NCBI RefSeq assembly: GCF_028532485.1
Contig: NZ_CP116942.1
Span: 3,410,001 to 3,474,000, forward strand
Source of the DNA: Iamia majanohamensis
Lineage (GTDB): Bacteria > Actinomycetota > Acidimicrobiia > Acidimicrobiales > Iamiaceae
DNA: 64,000 bases
Direction of reading: 5' to 3'
The position numbers and the translations under genes were made by a program. Below, in pieces: positions 52,895 to 60,696 of this stretch. How positions within the stretch are numbered: the stretch's first letter is position 1; the number at the start of each line of letters is the position of its first letter. The notes beneath the pieces were generated by a model. That model did no database searches. It was not told where the DNA came from and saw nothing but the letters and a program-made list of their open reading frames with translations.

Positions 52895-54116
52895 GGTCGC
52901 CCTCCTCGGGGGTCCGCCGACCCCTGACCCGTGCGACCAGCCTGCGCAGCGGCGCCGGGAGGCGGTCGACCAGGCGGGTGGGGGCGGGCGGGGCCTCGCC
53001 GAAGCGGGCCTCCTGGTACACGGCCTTCACCGTGCCGCAGAGCGGGGTGGCGGCCAGGGCCCCGGGCACGCCGGCGGCGGCCCCGCCGACGAGGGCGGCG
53101 AGCATGGTGACCGGCGGGGAGAGGTCGACGGCCTCGCCGACGATGGCCGGGGTGATGACGTAGTTCTCGAGGTTCATGTAGGCCACCACCAGCACGAGCA
53201 CGATGAGGGCGGGGACCACCCCCTGGGTCAGGGCCAGGAGGGTCACGAAGGACGTGCCGAGGAACCCACCGACCTGGGGGATGAGCGACACCACGGCGTA
53301 CCAGACGGCCGCGACCGGTGCGAGGGGCACGCCCACGGCGAGCCCCACGACGAGCACCCACGTGCCGCCGATGGTGGCCACCAGCAGCGAGCCGGCGAAG
53401 TAGGTGCCCACGACCCGGTAGAAGACCCGCCCCACGGCGTCGGCCCGCTCGCGGTGCTCCTCGGGCACCACCAGCCGCAGCCGGTCGACCAGCCGGGGCC
53501 CGTCGAGCAGGACCACGACGGCGACGAACAGGGCCCCCAGCCCGTTGAGGGCGCCGTTGAGCACCCCGCGGGCGGCGTCGCTGATCCCGTCGGCGTCGAT
53601 CCGGCCGGGGAGGTCGTCGATGCGCTGCTCCACGCGGGAGGCGAAGTCGGCCTCGGCCAGGCGGTCGCCCACGACCGGGAGGGACTCGATCTCGGTGAGG
53701 GTCCGGGGCAGCTCGTCGCCGAAGTCCTGGGCCTGGCGCACCGCGGCCGGTCCGACCAGCAGGGCCAGGGCCACGAACACGGCGACGAGGGCGGCGCCCA
53801 CGACCCCGACGGCCACCCCCCGGGACGCGCCGGTCCGCCGCTGCACGCCGAGGACGAGGGGCTCGACCGCGAAGGCGAGGAGCACGCCGACGCCGATCAC
53901 GGTGAGGGACCGGACCGTGGACTCCAGGAACGCGGCCCCCACGAAGAGGGCGAGGAGGGCGAGCACGAGCCAGATGGCCGAGCGGGGGTCGATGCTGACC
54001 GTGAGGCGCTCGTGGGCCTCGTCGCCGGGGGCGGACGGGTCGGCCCCCACCACCGCGGCGCCGAGGTCCGGGGGCCGGCCCTCGCCCGGCCCGGGGTCGT
54101 CGCGGGCGTCGGGCAC
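52887..54116 (-). CDS. AI-2E family membrane protein (leftward copy)
   Basis: 409 residues with about eight hydrophobic segments of the AI-2E/PerM superfamily (VVSLIPQVGGFLGTSFVTLLALTQG, NLENYVITPAIVGEAVDLSP). Family members export small solutes or act as ion antiporters; the name reflects one studied case. The first 40 residues are hydrophilic, so GTG at about 53999 (SIDPRSAIWLVLALL) is an alternative start. As annotated it lies only 20 bp from the divergent homologous gene. C-terminal tail is Arg-rich. Its stop overlaps the amine oxidase gene. Confidence 0.88.
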   Translation of the reverse strand: MPDARDDPGPGEGRPPDLGAAVVGADPSAPGDEAHERLTVSIDPRSAIWLVLALLALFVGAAFLESTVRSLTVIGVGVLLAFAVEPLVLGVQRRTGASRGVAVGVVGAALVAVFVALALLVGPAAVRQAQDFGDELPRTLTEIESLPVVGDRLAEADFASRVEQRIDDLPGRIDADGISDAARGVLNGALNGLGALFVAVVVLLDGPRLVDRLRLVVPEEHRERADAVGRVFYRVVGTYFAGSLLVATIGGTWVLVVGLAVGVPLAPVAAVWYAVVSLIPQVGGFLGTSFVTLLALTQGVVPALIVLVLVVAYMNLENYVITPAIVGEAVDLSPPVTMLAALVGGAAAGVPGALAATPLCGTVKAVYQEARFGEAPPAPTRLVDRLPAPLRRLVARVRGRRTPEEGDRG

Positions 54117-54136
54117 GGTCGGTACGGTACGTCGCC

Positions 54137-55183
54137 GTGGACCGCCGGGTGCGCCTCACCATCGGTCCCGCCGCCCTGGCGGTGGTGTTCGCGGCCATCG
54201 TCGGCGCCCTCGTCCTGCGCAACGTGCTGGAGGCGGGCCGGCGGCCCCTCGGCTGGGCCCTGGCCGCGGTCGTGGCCGCCGCCGCCCTCGAGCCGGTCGT
54301 GTCGCTGGCCAGCCGGCAGGTGCGGCGCAGCGTGGCCCTCGTCGTCACCGTCGTCCCCCTCCTCGCCCTGGTCGGGCTGGTGACGTGGGCGTCGGTGCGC
54401 GACCTCGACGCCCAGGTGCAGATCCTCCAACGGGACATCCCGGAGGTGGCCCAGGACATCCAGGACTCCGAGCGCTTCGGCGACGCGGCCACGGAGTTCG
54501 ACCTCGTCGGCAAGGCCGAGGCCTTCGCCGACGACCTGCGCCGGCCGTCCAGCCGGGTGGGCGAGGAGGCCCGGGGCGGGGCCTCCACCTGGGCCCTCAC
54601 CCTGATCCTCACGCTCTTCGCCCTGGGCTGGGGGCCGCGCTTCAGCGAGGCCGCCCAGCGCCAGGTCCGCGACCCGGCGACGCGGGACCGGCTCACCCGC
54701 GTGGTGGGCCGCGCCTTCGAGCGGAGCCAGGTCTACGTCGATGTCGCCGTCCTGCTCGCCCTGGCCACCGGCCTCCTCGCGTGGGTCGCCTTCACCCTCA
54801 TCGACCTCCCCGCCCCCACCCCCCTCGCCCTGCTGGTCGGGGTGGCCAGCCTGGTCCCGTCGCTCGGCGTCGCGGTGGCGACCGTCCCGGTGGCCGTGCT
54901 CGCCTGGGGCGTGGTGTCGCCCGGCGCCGGCCTGGCCCTGCTCGTCGGCGGGATCGTGCTCCAGGTCCTGCACCGGCTGGTGCTCAACCGGGCCACCCGG
55001 GGCGCCGCCCACCCGGGGGCGGCGGTGATCGTCATCTCCTTCATCCTCGGCTACGAGCTCTACGGCGTGGGCGGCGCCGTGGTCGGGGTGGCCCTCGCCG
55101 TCTTCGCCGCCGCCGTGGCCGACTCCGTCGCCGAGGAGCGCGCCGGACCCGTGGAGCCCACCCCCGACGCGCCCGGTGTGTGA
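54137..55183 (+). CDS. AI-2E family membrane protein (rightward copy)
   Basis: 348 residues, distant paralogue of the divergent protein, with hydrophobic segments at LAVVFAAIVGALVL, VALVVTVVPLLALVGLV and a C-terminal block VSLVPSLGVAV and LILTLFALGW. The superfamily signature PQ(V/I)G is replaced by VPSLGVAVAT. The middle part (VQILQRDIPEVAQDIQDSERFGD) is periplasmic helical as usual. Role unknown. The pair may form a hetero-oligomer or be alternative transporters; inference only. Confidence 0.8.
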   Translation: MDRRVRLTIGPAALAVVFAAIVGALVLRNVLEAGRRPLGWALAAVVAAAALEPVVSLASRQVRRSVALVVTVVPLLALVGLVTWASVRDLDAQVQILQRDIPEVAQDIQDSERFGDAATEFDLVGKAEAFADDLRRPSSRVGEEARGGASTWALTLILTLFALGWGPRFSEAAQRQVRDPATRDRLTRVVGRAFERSQVYVDVAVLLALATGLLAWVAFTLIDLPAPTPLALLVGVASLVPSLGVAVATVPVAVLAWGVVSPGAGLALLVGGIVLQVLHRLVLNRATRGAAHPGAAVIVISFILGYELYGVGGAVVGVALAVFAAAVADSVAEERAGPVEPTPDAPGV

Positions 55184-55234
55184 TCGGGCCCCGCTCCGGG
55201 CAGGGTGGGCCGCCCACCCCCGATCGGAGCGCCC

Positions 55235-55540
55235 ATGACCACCACCACGACGAACGTCCCCGAGGAGCAGCGCTGGGAGCTGCGGGTCGACGGCGACCTG
55301 GCCGTGGTGGCCGAGTACCGCCTCGACGACGACCGCATCACCTTCACCCACACCCGCACCGAGCCCGACCACCGGGGCGAGGGCCTGGCCCGCCAGCTGG
55401 TCGACGCCGCCCTGGCCGACGCCCGCGACCGGGGCCTCGCCGTGGTGCCCGAGTGCCCCTACGTGCGCAAGGTGGTCGGCGAGGACGCCGACCTGGTGGC
55501 CCTCGTGCCCGCCGACGACCGGGATCGGCTGGGCCTGTGA
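55235..55540 (+). CDS. small GNAT-type N-acetyltransferase (copy 1)
   Basis: 101 residues, the YjdJ-like mini-GNAT fold: [63 protein letters not shown]. The acetyl-CoA loop is RGEGLARQL. Substrate unknown. The stop overlaps the next gene start by four bases. The next protein is a paralogue, so this is a coupled tandem pair. Confidence 0.88.
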   Translation: MTTTTTNVPEEQRWELRVDGDLAVVAEYRLDDDRITFTHTRTEPDHRGEGLARQLVDAALADARDRGLAVVPECPYVRKVVGEDADLVALVPADDRDRLGL

Positions 55541-55890
55541 CCGGGGCGGGACCCGACGGGGCGATGCGACGCGGAGAGGGGTCGGAGGTCATCGAGGTGA
55601 CCGACCACGACGACGCCGACCGCTACGAGGTGCACGTCGACGGCGCCCTGGCCGGCTACGCCGACCGGCACGTGGCCGACGGGACGATGGTGCTGCCCCA
55701 CACCGTCGTCGATCCGCGCTTCCGGGGTCGCGGGCTGGCCGCCCGGCTGGTGCGCCGGGCCCTCGACGACGCCCGGGCGCGCGACCTGGCGGTGGCCCCG
55801 GCCTGCTCCTACGTGGCCGACTTCCTGGCCCACCACCCCGACGACCTCGACCTGGTGCCCGCGCCCGAACGCCCCCGGTACGGCCTCTGA
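55537..55890 (+). CDS. small GNAT-type N-acetyltransferase (copy 2)
   Basis: 117 residues, the same fold with [41 protein letters not shown]. The acetyl-CoA loop is [12 protein letters not shown] 55537 overlaps the upstream stop; ATG 55564 is an alternative that omits a nine-residue tail. Similar length and order of motifs to copy 1 suggest tandem duplication. Confidence 0.85.
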   Translation: MTGAGPDGAMRRGEGSEVIEVTDHDDADRYEVHVDGALAGYADRHVADGTMVLPHTVVDPRFRGRGLAARLVRRALDDARARDLAVAPACSYVADFLAHHPDDLDLVPAPERPRYGL

Positions 55891-55949
55891 CGGGAGGGCC
55901 GGGACCTCCGTCCCTGGTCCGGGGGCTGCGCCCGTGCCAGGCTCCGGCC

Positions 55950-56828
55950 ATGGACGAGACAGCGCGCATCGTGGTCGGCATCGACGGGTCCGAGGGGTCC
56001 CTGGCGGCCCTGGCCGTGGCCCGCCAGGAGGCCGCGCTGCTCGGTGCGCCGGTGGAGGCGGTCATGGCCTGGGACCACCTCGACCAGCCCGGCCCGGAGC
56101 CGTTCGACCCCCACTACTCGGCCGAGAAGGCCCAGGCCTGGCTGGACGCCGTCCTCGCCCGGGCCGTCACCGACGAGGGCCCGGCTGTCACCGGGCGGGC
56201 GGTGTGCGGCCACCCGGCCACCGTCCTGCTCGACGCCGGCGCCGGCGCCGACCTCCTCGTGGTGGGGGCCCGGGGCCACGGCGGCTTCCTCGGCCTCCGC
56301 CTGGGCTCGGTGAGCCACAAGGTGCTCCACCACGCCCCCTGCCCCGTGCTCGTGTGCCGGGAGCGGGCGGCGGGCGAGGTGCCGAGCACCGACGGCCGCC
56401 CCGTGGTCGTCGGCGCCGACGGCTCGGCGCCCTCGCGGCGGGCGATGGTGTGGGCCGCCGAGGAGGCCGTCCGGCGGGGCGTCACCCTCGTCGCCGTCCA
56501 CGGGTGGGGCCTGCCCTCCGCCGCCTCGGGCCCCCTCGCGGATCCCTCCGCCTTCAGCCTGAGCGAGGCCTTCTCCGAGGCGGCGCTGGAGCTGGTCACC
56601 GAGGAGGCGGCCCGGGTCCGCAAGGAGGTCCCCGCCGTCGAGGTCGAGGTCCGCTCCGACGGCACCGGTGCCGCCCCCGCCGTGCTCGACGCCGCGGAGG
56701 GCGCCGCCCTGGTCGTGGTCGGGTCCCGGGGGCGGGGCGGCTTCGCCGGCCTGGTGCTGGGGTCGATCAGCCAGCAGGTCGCCCAGCACGCGCCGTGCCC
56801 GGTGGTGGTCGTCCCCGACGCGGACTGA
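55950..56828 (+). CDS. universal stress protein, two USP domains
   Basis: 292 residues with two UspA domains in tandem. Each has the ATP-binding signature G-x2-G-x9-[20 protein letters not shown] in domain 1 and [17 protein letters not shown] in domain 2; the starts [15 protein letters not shown] and [15 protein letters not shown] align with each other. Two-domain ATP-binding USPs are common in actinobacteria and accompany hypoxia or starvation responses. The target is unknown. It stands alone, with the convergent thiolase starting 18 bp after its stop. Confidence 0.94.
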   Translation: MDETARIVVGIDGSEGSLAALAVARQEAALLGAPVEAVMAWDHLDQPGPEPFDPHYSAEKAQAWLDAVLARAVTDEGPAVTGRAVCGHPATVLLDAGAGADLLVVGARGHGGFLGLRLGSVSHKVLHHAPCPVLVCRERAAGEVPSTDGRPVVVGADGSAPSRRAMVWAAEEAVRRGVTLVAVHGWGLPSAASGPLADPSAFSLSEAFSEAALELVTEEAARVRKEVPAVEVEVRSDGTGAAPAVLDAAEGAALVVVGSRGRGGFAGLVLGSISQQVAQHAPCPVVVVPDAD

Positions 56829-56845
56829 GCGCCGGGGGCGGGCGG

Positions 56846-58048
56846 CTAGGCGGAGGGCTCGGTGCCCACGATGCCGACGAAGCTCACCATCTCCCCCGGG
56901 TAGCCCCCGAGGTTGTGGGTGAGGGCCAGGGTGCGGCCCGCATCGACGGTGGCCACCTGGCGCTCGGCCGGCGCCTCCCGCCGCAGCTGCAGCCACGCCT
57001 CGTACATCATGCGGAGGCCGCTGGCCCCGACGGGGTGGCCGAAGCTCTTGAGCCCGCCGTCGGGGTTGACCGGCAGCTCCCCGTCGAGGTCGAAGGTGCC
57101 CTTCTCGCAGTCGGTCCACGCCTCGCCCCGGGCCGAGAAGCCGAGGTCCTCCATCAGCACCAGCTCGGTGGGCGTGAAGCAGTCGTGCACCTCGGCCAGG
57201 GCCAGCTCGCCGCGGGGGTCGGTGATGCCGGCCTGGGCGTAGGCGTCGGCGCCGGCGGCCTCGATCTCGGGGAACGTCGTGTAGTCGTAGGACGGGTCGA
57301 TGAGCCCCGAGCCGTTGCCGGCGACGAGCGAAAGGGCCTTCACGAAGAGGGGGGAGTCGGTGTAGCGGTGGGCGTCCTCGGCCCGGCACACGACGGCTGC
57401 GGCGGCGCCGTCGGCCACCCCGGCGCAGTCGAAGACGCCGAGCTGGCCGGCCACGGCCGGCATGTCGCAGATGGCGTCGACCGACATCTCCCGGCGGAAC
57501 TGGGCCTTGGGGTTCTTGGCCCCGTTGGCGTGGTTCTTGCTGGCGATGCGGGCCGCGACCCGGCGCAGCTGGTCGGGGTCGACGCCGTAGCGCTCGGCGT
57601 AGGCGGGCAGGACCATGGAGAACATGGCCGCCGCGGTGAGCGTGCGGTTGGTGCCGTCGGTGGGGATCGGGAAGGCGTTGAGGCCCTGGTAGCCGGAGTC
57701 CTTGACCTTCTCCACGCCCACGGCCACGGCCAGGTCGTAGGCACCGGAGGCGACCGCGTAGGACGCGGCCCGCAGGGCCTCGGAGCCGGTGGCGCACATG
57801 TTCTCGACGCGGGTGACCGGCGCCCCCTCGAGCTGGAGGGCCTTGGCCAGCATGATGCCGCTCATGCCCGACTGGGCCGTGCCCACCCACCAGGCGTCGG
57901 CGTCGGCCCGGGTGATGCCGGCGCCGTCGAGGGCCTCGGTGGTGGCCTCCACCATCAGGTCGTCGAGGCCCTTGTCGAAGTGCTCGGCGAAGGGCGTGCA
58001 GCCCATGCCGACGATGGCGACCCGGTCGCGGATGCCGTGCGATCCCAT
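56846..58048 (-). CDS. SCP-x-type thiolase
   Basis: 400 residues. The nucleophile is in VENMCATGSEALRAA (Cys85), the SCP-x motif is EVHDCFTPTELVLMEDLGF, and the C-terminal GHPVGASGLRMMYEAW carries the active-site His. This subgroup cleaves 3-ketoacyl-CoA or, as in steroid-degrading Ltp2, acts as a retro-aldolase with a DUF35 partner. The next gene upstream encodes a DUF35 domain, which favours such a complex. It follows that gene by 14 bases in one operon. Confidence 0.92.
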   Translation of the reverse strand: MGSHGIRDRVAIVGMGCTPFAEHFDKGLDDLMVEATTEALDGAGITRADADAWWVGTAQSGMSGIMLAKALQLEGAPVTRVENMCATGSEALRAASYAVASGAYDLAVAVGVEKVKDSGYQGLNAFPIPTDGTNRTLTAAAMFSMVLPAYAERYGVDPDQLRRVAARIASKNHANGAKNPKAQFRREMSVDAICDMPAVAGQLGVFDCAGVADGAAAAVVCRAEDAHRYTDSPLFVKALSLVAGNGSGLIDPSYDYTTFPEIEAAGADAYAQAGITDPRGELALAEVHDCFTPTELVLMEDLGFSARGEAWTDCEKGTFDLDGELPVNPDGGLKSFGHPVGASGLRMMYEAWLQLRREAPAERQVATVDAGRTLALTHNLGGYPGEMVSFVGIVGTEPSA

Positions 58049-58062
58049 GGCGTGGTCCTCTC

Positions 58063-59514
58063 TCAGCCGGCCTCGGCCGCGGCGGCACGGACGACGGTGC
58101 CGTCGGCGTCCCTGACGGGCCGGGCCTTCCAGAAGTAGTTGGCGATGCCGTCGGCGGTGAACAGCCGGCGGAAGGTCATCTCGACGCGGACGCCGATGCC
58201 GACCTCGGCCGCGTCGCAGTCGGTCAGCTCGACCGGCACCCGGCCCCCGCCGTCGAAGTCGACGATGGCGAACACGATGGGCGGGCTGGGCGAGTAGGCC
58301 AGGCGGTCGATGGTGGAGGTGACCACCGTCCCGGTGGCGTCGGCCATGGGCCGGGGCTCCATGTCGTCGATGGGCCCGCCGTGCATGGCGGCCCGGGCCG
58401 GGGGCATGTGCACCGCGCCCGACGTGCGGTCCTCGGAGGCCACGTAGCCGAACTTCCACTCCGCGCTGCGGGCCGCGGCCGACGCCGACGGCCGGGCCGG
58501 CTCGGGCCGCCGGGGCGGCTCGGTGGCGAGCAGCCCCCGCCAGCGCAGGTAGGTGGGGTACTCGACCGGCGCGCCGGCCGCGACCTGGTCGGCCACGGGC
58601 CGGGCCGACGGCGTCGCCGCGACCTCGTCGGTGGCCCGGAACACGAGGGCGTCGGCCCCGTCGGCCAGCGACACCAGGGCGATGAGGTCGCCCGGCGCGG
58701 CCTCCTCGAGGGCGGCGACGAGGAGGAGCAGCGGCTGGGTGGCCCCCGGGTTGCCGACGGTGCTCCCCAGGTCGTCGCCCACGACCTCCGGGGCGACGCC
58801 CAGCTTGCGCCCCGCGCTGCGGGCGGCCCGGGCGTGGGGGCTGGCCACCAGCACCCGGTCGAGGTCGCCCGCCTCCAGGCCGGCCTCGGCGAGGGCGGCG
58901 TCGAGCGCGGCCCGGCCGAGGGGCACGTAGCGCTGCTCGCCGAAGCGGTCCTCCCACTGGCGGGTGCGGGCGTCGCCCGGGGTGCGCCAGCGGTCGAGGA
59001 ACTCCTCGGTGCGGGCCCCGGCCCCGACCAGCTCGGCCCGGACGGGCAGCGCGTCGGTCCCCTCGCCCACGAGCAGAGCGGCGGCGGCGTCGCCCCCGGC
59101 GGCCTCGTCGGGGCTCCCCGGCAGCCCGGGGCGCACGTCGGCCGCCACCACCAGCGTGGGCCCGCCGCCGGCCAGGGCGGCGCGCAGGGCGACCACCGAG
59201 GAGCGGGCGGCGCCGGCGAAGTCGGCCGCGACGGCGTGGTCCGGGAGGCGCAGGGCGGCGTGGACCGCGGTGGCGTTGGTCTTGTCGGCGTAGGTGGGGG
59301 TGGTGGTGGAGAACCACAGCGCGGCGGGCGCGGCGTCGGGGTGCGGGCGCAGCGCGGTGCGGCCGGCCTCGACCGCGAGGGTGGTGGCGTCCTCGTCGTA
59401 GCCGGCCACCGTGCGGGTGCCCCTGCCCCCTCCCCCGCCGGCCACCGCGGCGATGTCCCGCCGGTCGAGGCGTCGGTGCGGGAGGTGGGCGCCGAGGGCG
59501 AGGATGCCGCGCAT
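58063..59514 (-). CDS. KAS III/HMG-CoA synthase-like protein fused to a DUF35 OB-fold domain
   Basis: 483 residues. Residues 1-310 form a thiolase-like fold (ILALGAHLPHRRLDRRDIA, VAADFAGAARSSVVALRAAL, VGDDLGSTVGNPGATQPLLL). The usual catalytic Cys position reads Ala (AGAARSS), so condensing activity is doubtful. From about residue 350 a zinc-less DUF35 OB-fold follows (FAIVDFDGGGRVPVELTDCDAAEVGIGVRVEMTFRRLF, ANYFWKARP), known to shuttle acyl-CoA to SCP-x thiolases. ATG 59514 is seven bases after TAGGCT, so the message is nearly leaderless. First gene of the operon. Confidence 0.85.
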   Translation of the reverse strand: MRGILALGAHLPHRRLDRRDIAAVAGGGGGRGTRTVAGYDEDATTLAVEAGRTALRPHPDAAPAALWFSTTTPTYADKTNATAVHAALRLPDHAVAADFAGAARSSVVALRAALAGGGPTLVVAADVRPGLPGSPDEAAGGDAAAALLVGEGTDALPVRAELVGAGARTEEFLDRWRTPGDARTRQWEDRFGEQRYVPLGRAALDAALAEAGLEAGDLDRVLVASPHARAARSAGRKLGVAPEVVGDDLGSTVGNPGATQPLLLLVAALEEAAPGDLIALVSLADGADALVFRATDEVAATPSARPVADQVAAGAPVEYPTYLRWRGLLATEPPRRPEPARPSASAAARSAEWKFGYVASEDRTSGAVHMPPARAAMHGGPIDDMEPRPMADATGTVVTSTIDRLAYSPSPPIVFAIVDFDGGGRVPVELTDCDAAEVGIGVRVEMTFRRLFTADGIANYFWKARPVRDADGTVVRAAAAEAG

Positions 59515-59530
59515 GGGCCGAGCCTACGGG

Positions 59531-59555
59531 GAGATCTGACGGGGTGTCAGATCTC
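59531..59555. promoter_or_regulatory. operator inverted repeat IR1
   Basis: Perfect 10-bp arms GAGATCTGAC-GGGGT-GTCAGATCTC. It lies five bases upstream of the TAGGCT -10 box (59526-59521, minus strand) of the KAS/thiolase operon, so it covers the -35. A further half-site GATCTGAC occurs at 59579-59586, toward the DUF4436 promoter. The core ATCTGAC-N5-GTCAG is shared with IR2. Confidence 0.75.
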
Positions 59556-59624
59556 GGTCGCGTGACGGACGTGACGGCGATCTGACCCGCTCCCCCGACG
59601 CCCCGCCCCTAGCGTGGTCCGGCC

Positions 59625-60653
59625 GTGGACCCCGACCGCCCACCTCCCCCGCCGCCGTCCCACCCGGGCGCCGAGCTGCCCGAGGACGCCGCCCTGCGGC
59701 GTCGTCGGGCCGAGCGGGCCCGCGAGGCGCTGGCCTCGCCCTGGTCGGCCTCCCGTGCCCGGCACCTCCGGATCATCGCCCTCGTCCTGGTCGTCGTCGG
59801 GCCCGTGATCGGCACGCTCTTCGCCCTGGTGCTGATCCCGGCCGAGCCCTCCGACGTGGTCACCGCCGAACCCCCGGACCCGCCGCTGCTCGACGCCACC
59901 GCCACGGTGCGCAACATCGACCCGACCACCAACGAGATGACCCTGCGGTTGGTGCTGTCCGAGCCGGTCTCCGGGTCCGGGAGCGACCTGGAGGACCCGG
60001 GCCTCTTCGACGGCGGGGTCCTGAGCGAGCCCGTCGCCGTGGTGGTGAACGACTCCGCCGGGGAGAACGTGCGCCTGCTGCCCGGGGGTCAGGCGCCGGG
60101 ATCGATCGGACTCACGCTGCCGCTCTCGAGCTCGCGCGTCACCCGCTACCCGGTCGACCGGTACGACACGACCCTGCTCGTCCAGGCCCGGCGGGGCAGC
60201 ATCGACGGCGACCCCGTCCCGGTGCGCCTGACGGTGCGCTCCAACGACCCCCTCTTCACCACGGTGGCGACCGAGGCCGAGGCCACCCCGATGGCCGCCG
60301 CGACCGACCTCCGGGTCCAGCGCCGGTGGACGGTGGTCGGCTGGGCCGTCTTCTTCGTCATCCTCTGCTGGATGCTCGCCATCTCGGCCGCCTCGGTCGG
60401 GTGGATCACCGTGGTCCACGGCCTGAGCTCGCCGTTCTGGTGCTGGGGCTTCCTCGTCGGCGTGCTCTTCGCCCTGCCCCCCCTGCGCACCGCCCTGCCC
60501 GGCAACCCACCGGGTGGCTCGCTGGTGGACTTCGCCGCCTTCTACTGGGCCGTCGGCATCGTGGCCCTCACGATGGTGGCCATGATCGGGTCGTGGAACG
60601 TCCGGGTCCGACGGTGGCCCGACAACCCCGACGCCCCCCGCCCTCCCATCTGA
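59625..60653 (+). CDS. DUF4436 membrane protein
   Basis: 342 residues. An N-terminal hydrophilic arm, one membrane helix (LRIIALVLVVVGPVIGTLFALVL), an extracytoplasmic domain with RYPVDRYDTTLLVQARRG, then three further helices (VFFVILCWMLAISAASVGWITVV, FWCWGFLVGVLFALPPLRTALPG, IVALTMVAMIGSW). DUF4436 has no known function. GTG 59625 lies ten bases after TAGCGT, so the leader is very short. Its stop codon lies inside IR2 of the following gene. Confidence 0.88.
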   Translation: MDPDRPPPPPPSHPGAELPEDAALRRRRAERAREALASPWSASRARHLRIIALVLVVVGPVIGTLFALVLIPAEPSDVVTAEPPDPPLLDATATVRNIDPTTNEMTLRLVLSEPVSGSGSDLEDPGLFDGGVLSEPVAVVVNDSAGENVRLLPGGQAPGSIGLTLPLSSSRVTRYPVDRYDTTLLVQARRGSIDGDPVPVRLTVRSNDPLFTTVATEAEATPMAAATDLRVQRRWTVVGWAVFFVILCWMLAISAASVGWITVVHGLSSPFWCWGFLVGVLFALPPLRTALPGNPPGGSLVDFAAFYWAVGIVALTMVAMIGSWNVRVRRWPDNPDAPRPPI

Positions 60654-60664
60654 CGCACCGTCAG
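60650..60664. promoter_or_regulatory. operator inverted repeat IR2
   Basis: CTGACG-CAC-CGTCAG, part of a longer match ATCTGAC-N5-GTCAGGT to IR1. It lies 20 bases upstream of TACGCT (60685-60690), the likely -10 box of the CaiB gene, so it occupies the -35, and overlaps the DUF4436 stop codon. Confidence 0.65.
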
Positions 60665-60696
60665 GTCCTCGCCCCCTGCGGGCCTACGCTCCGGGC

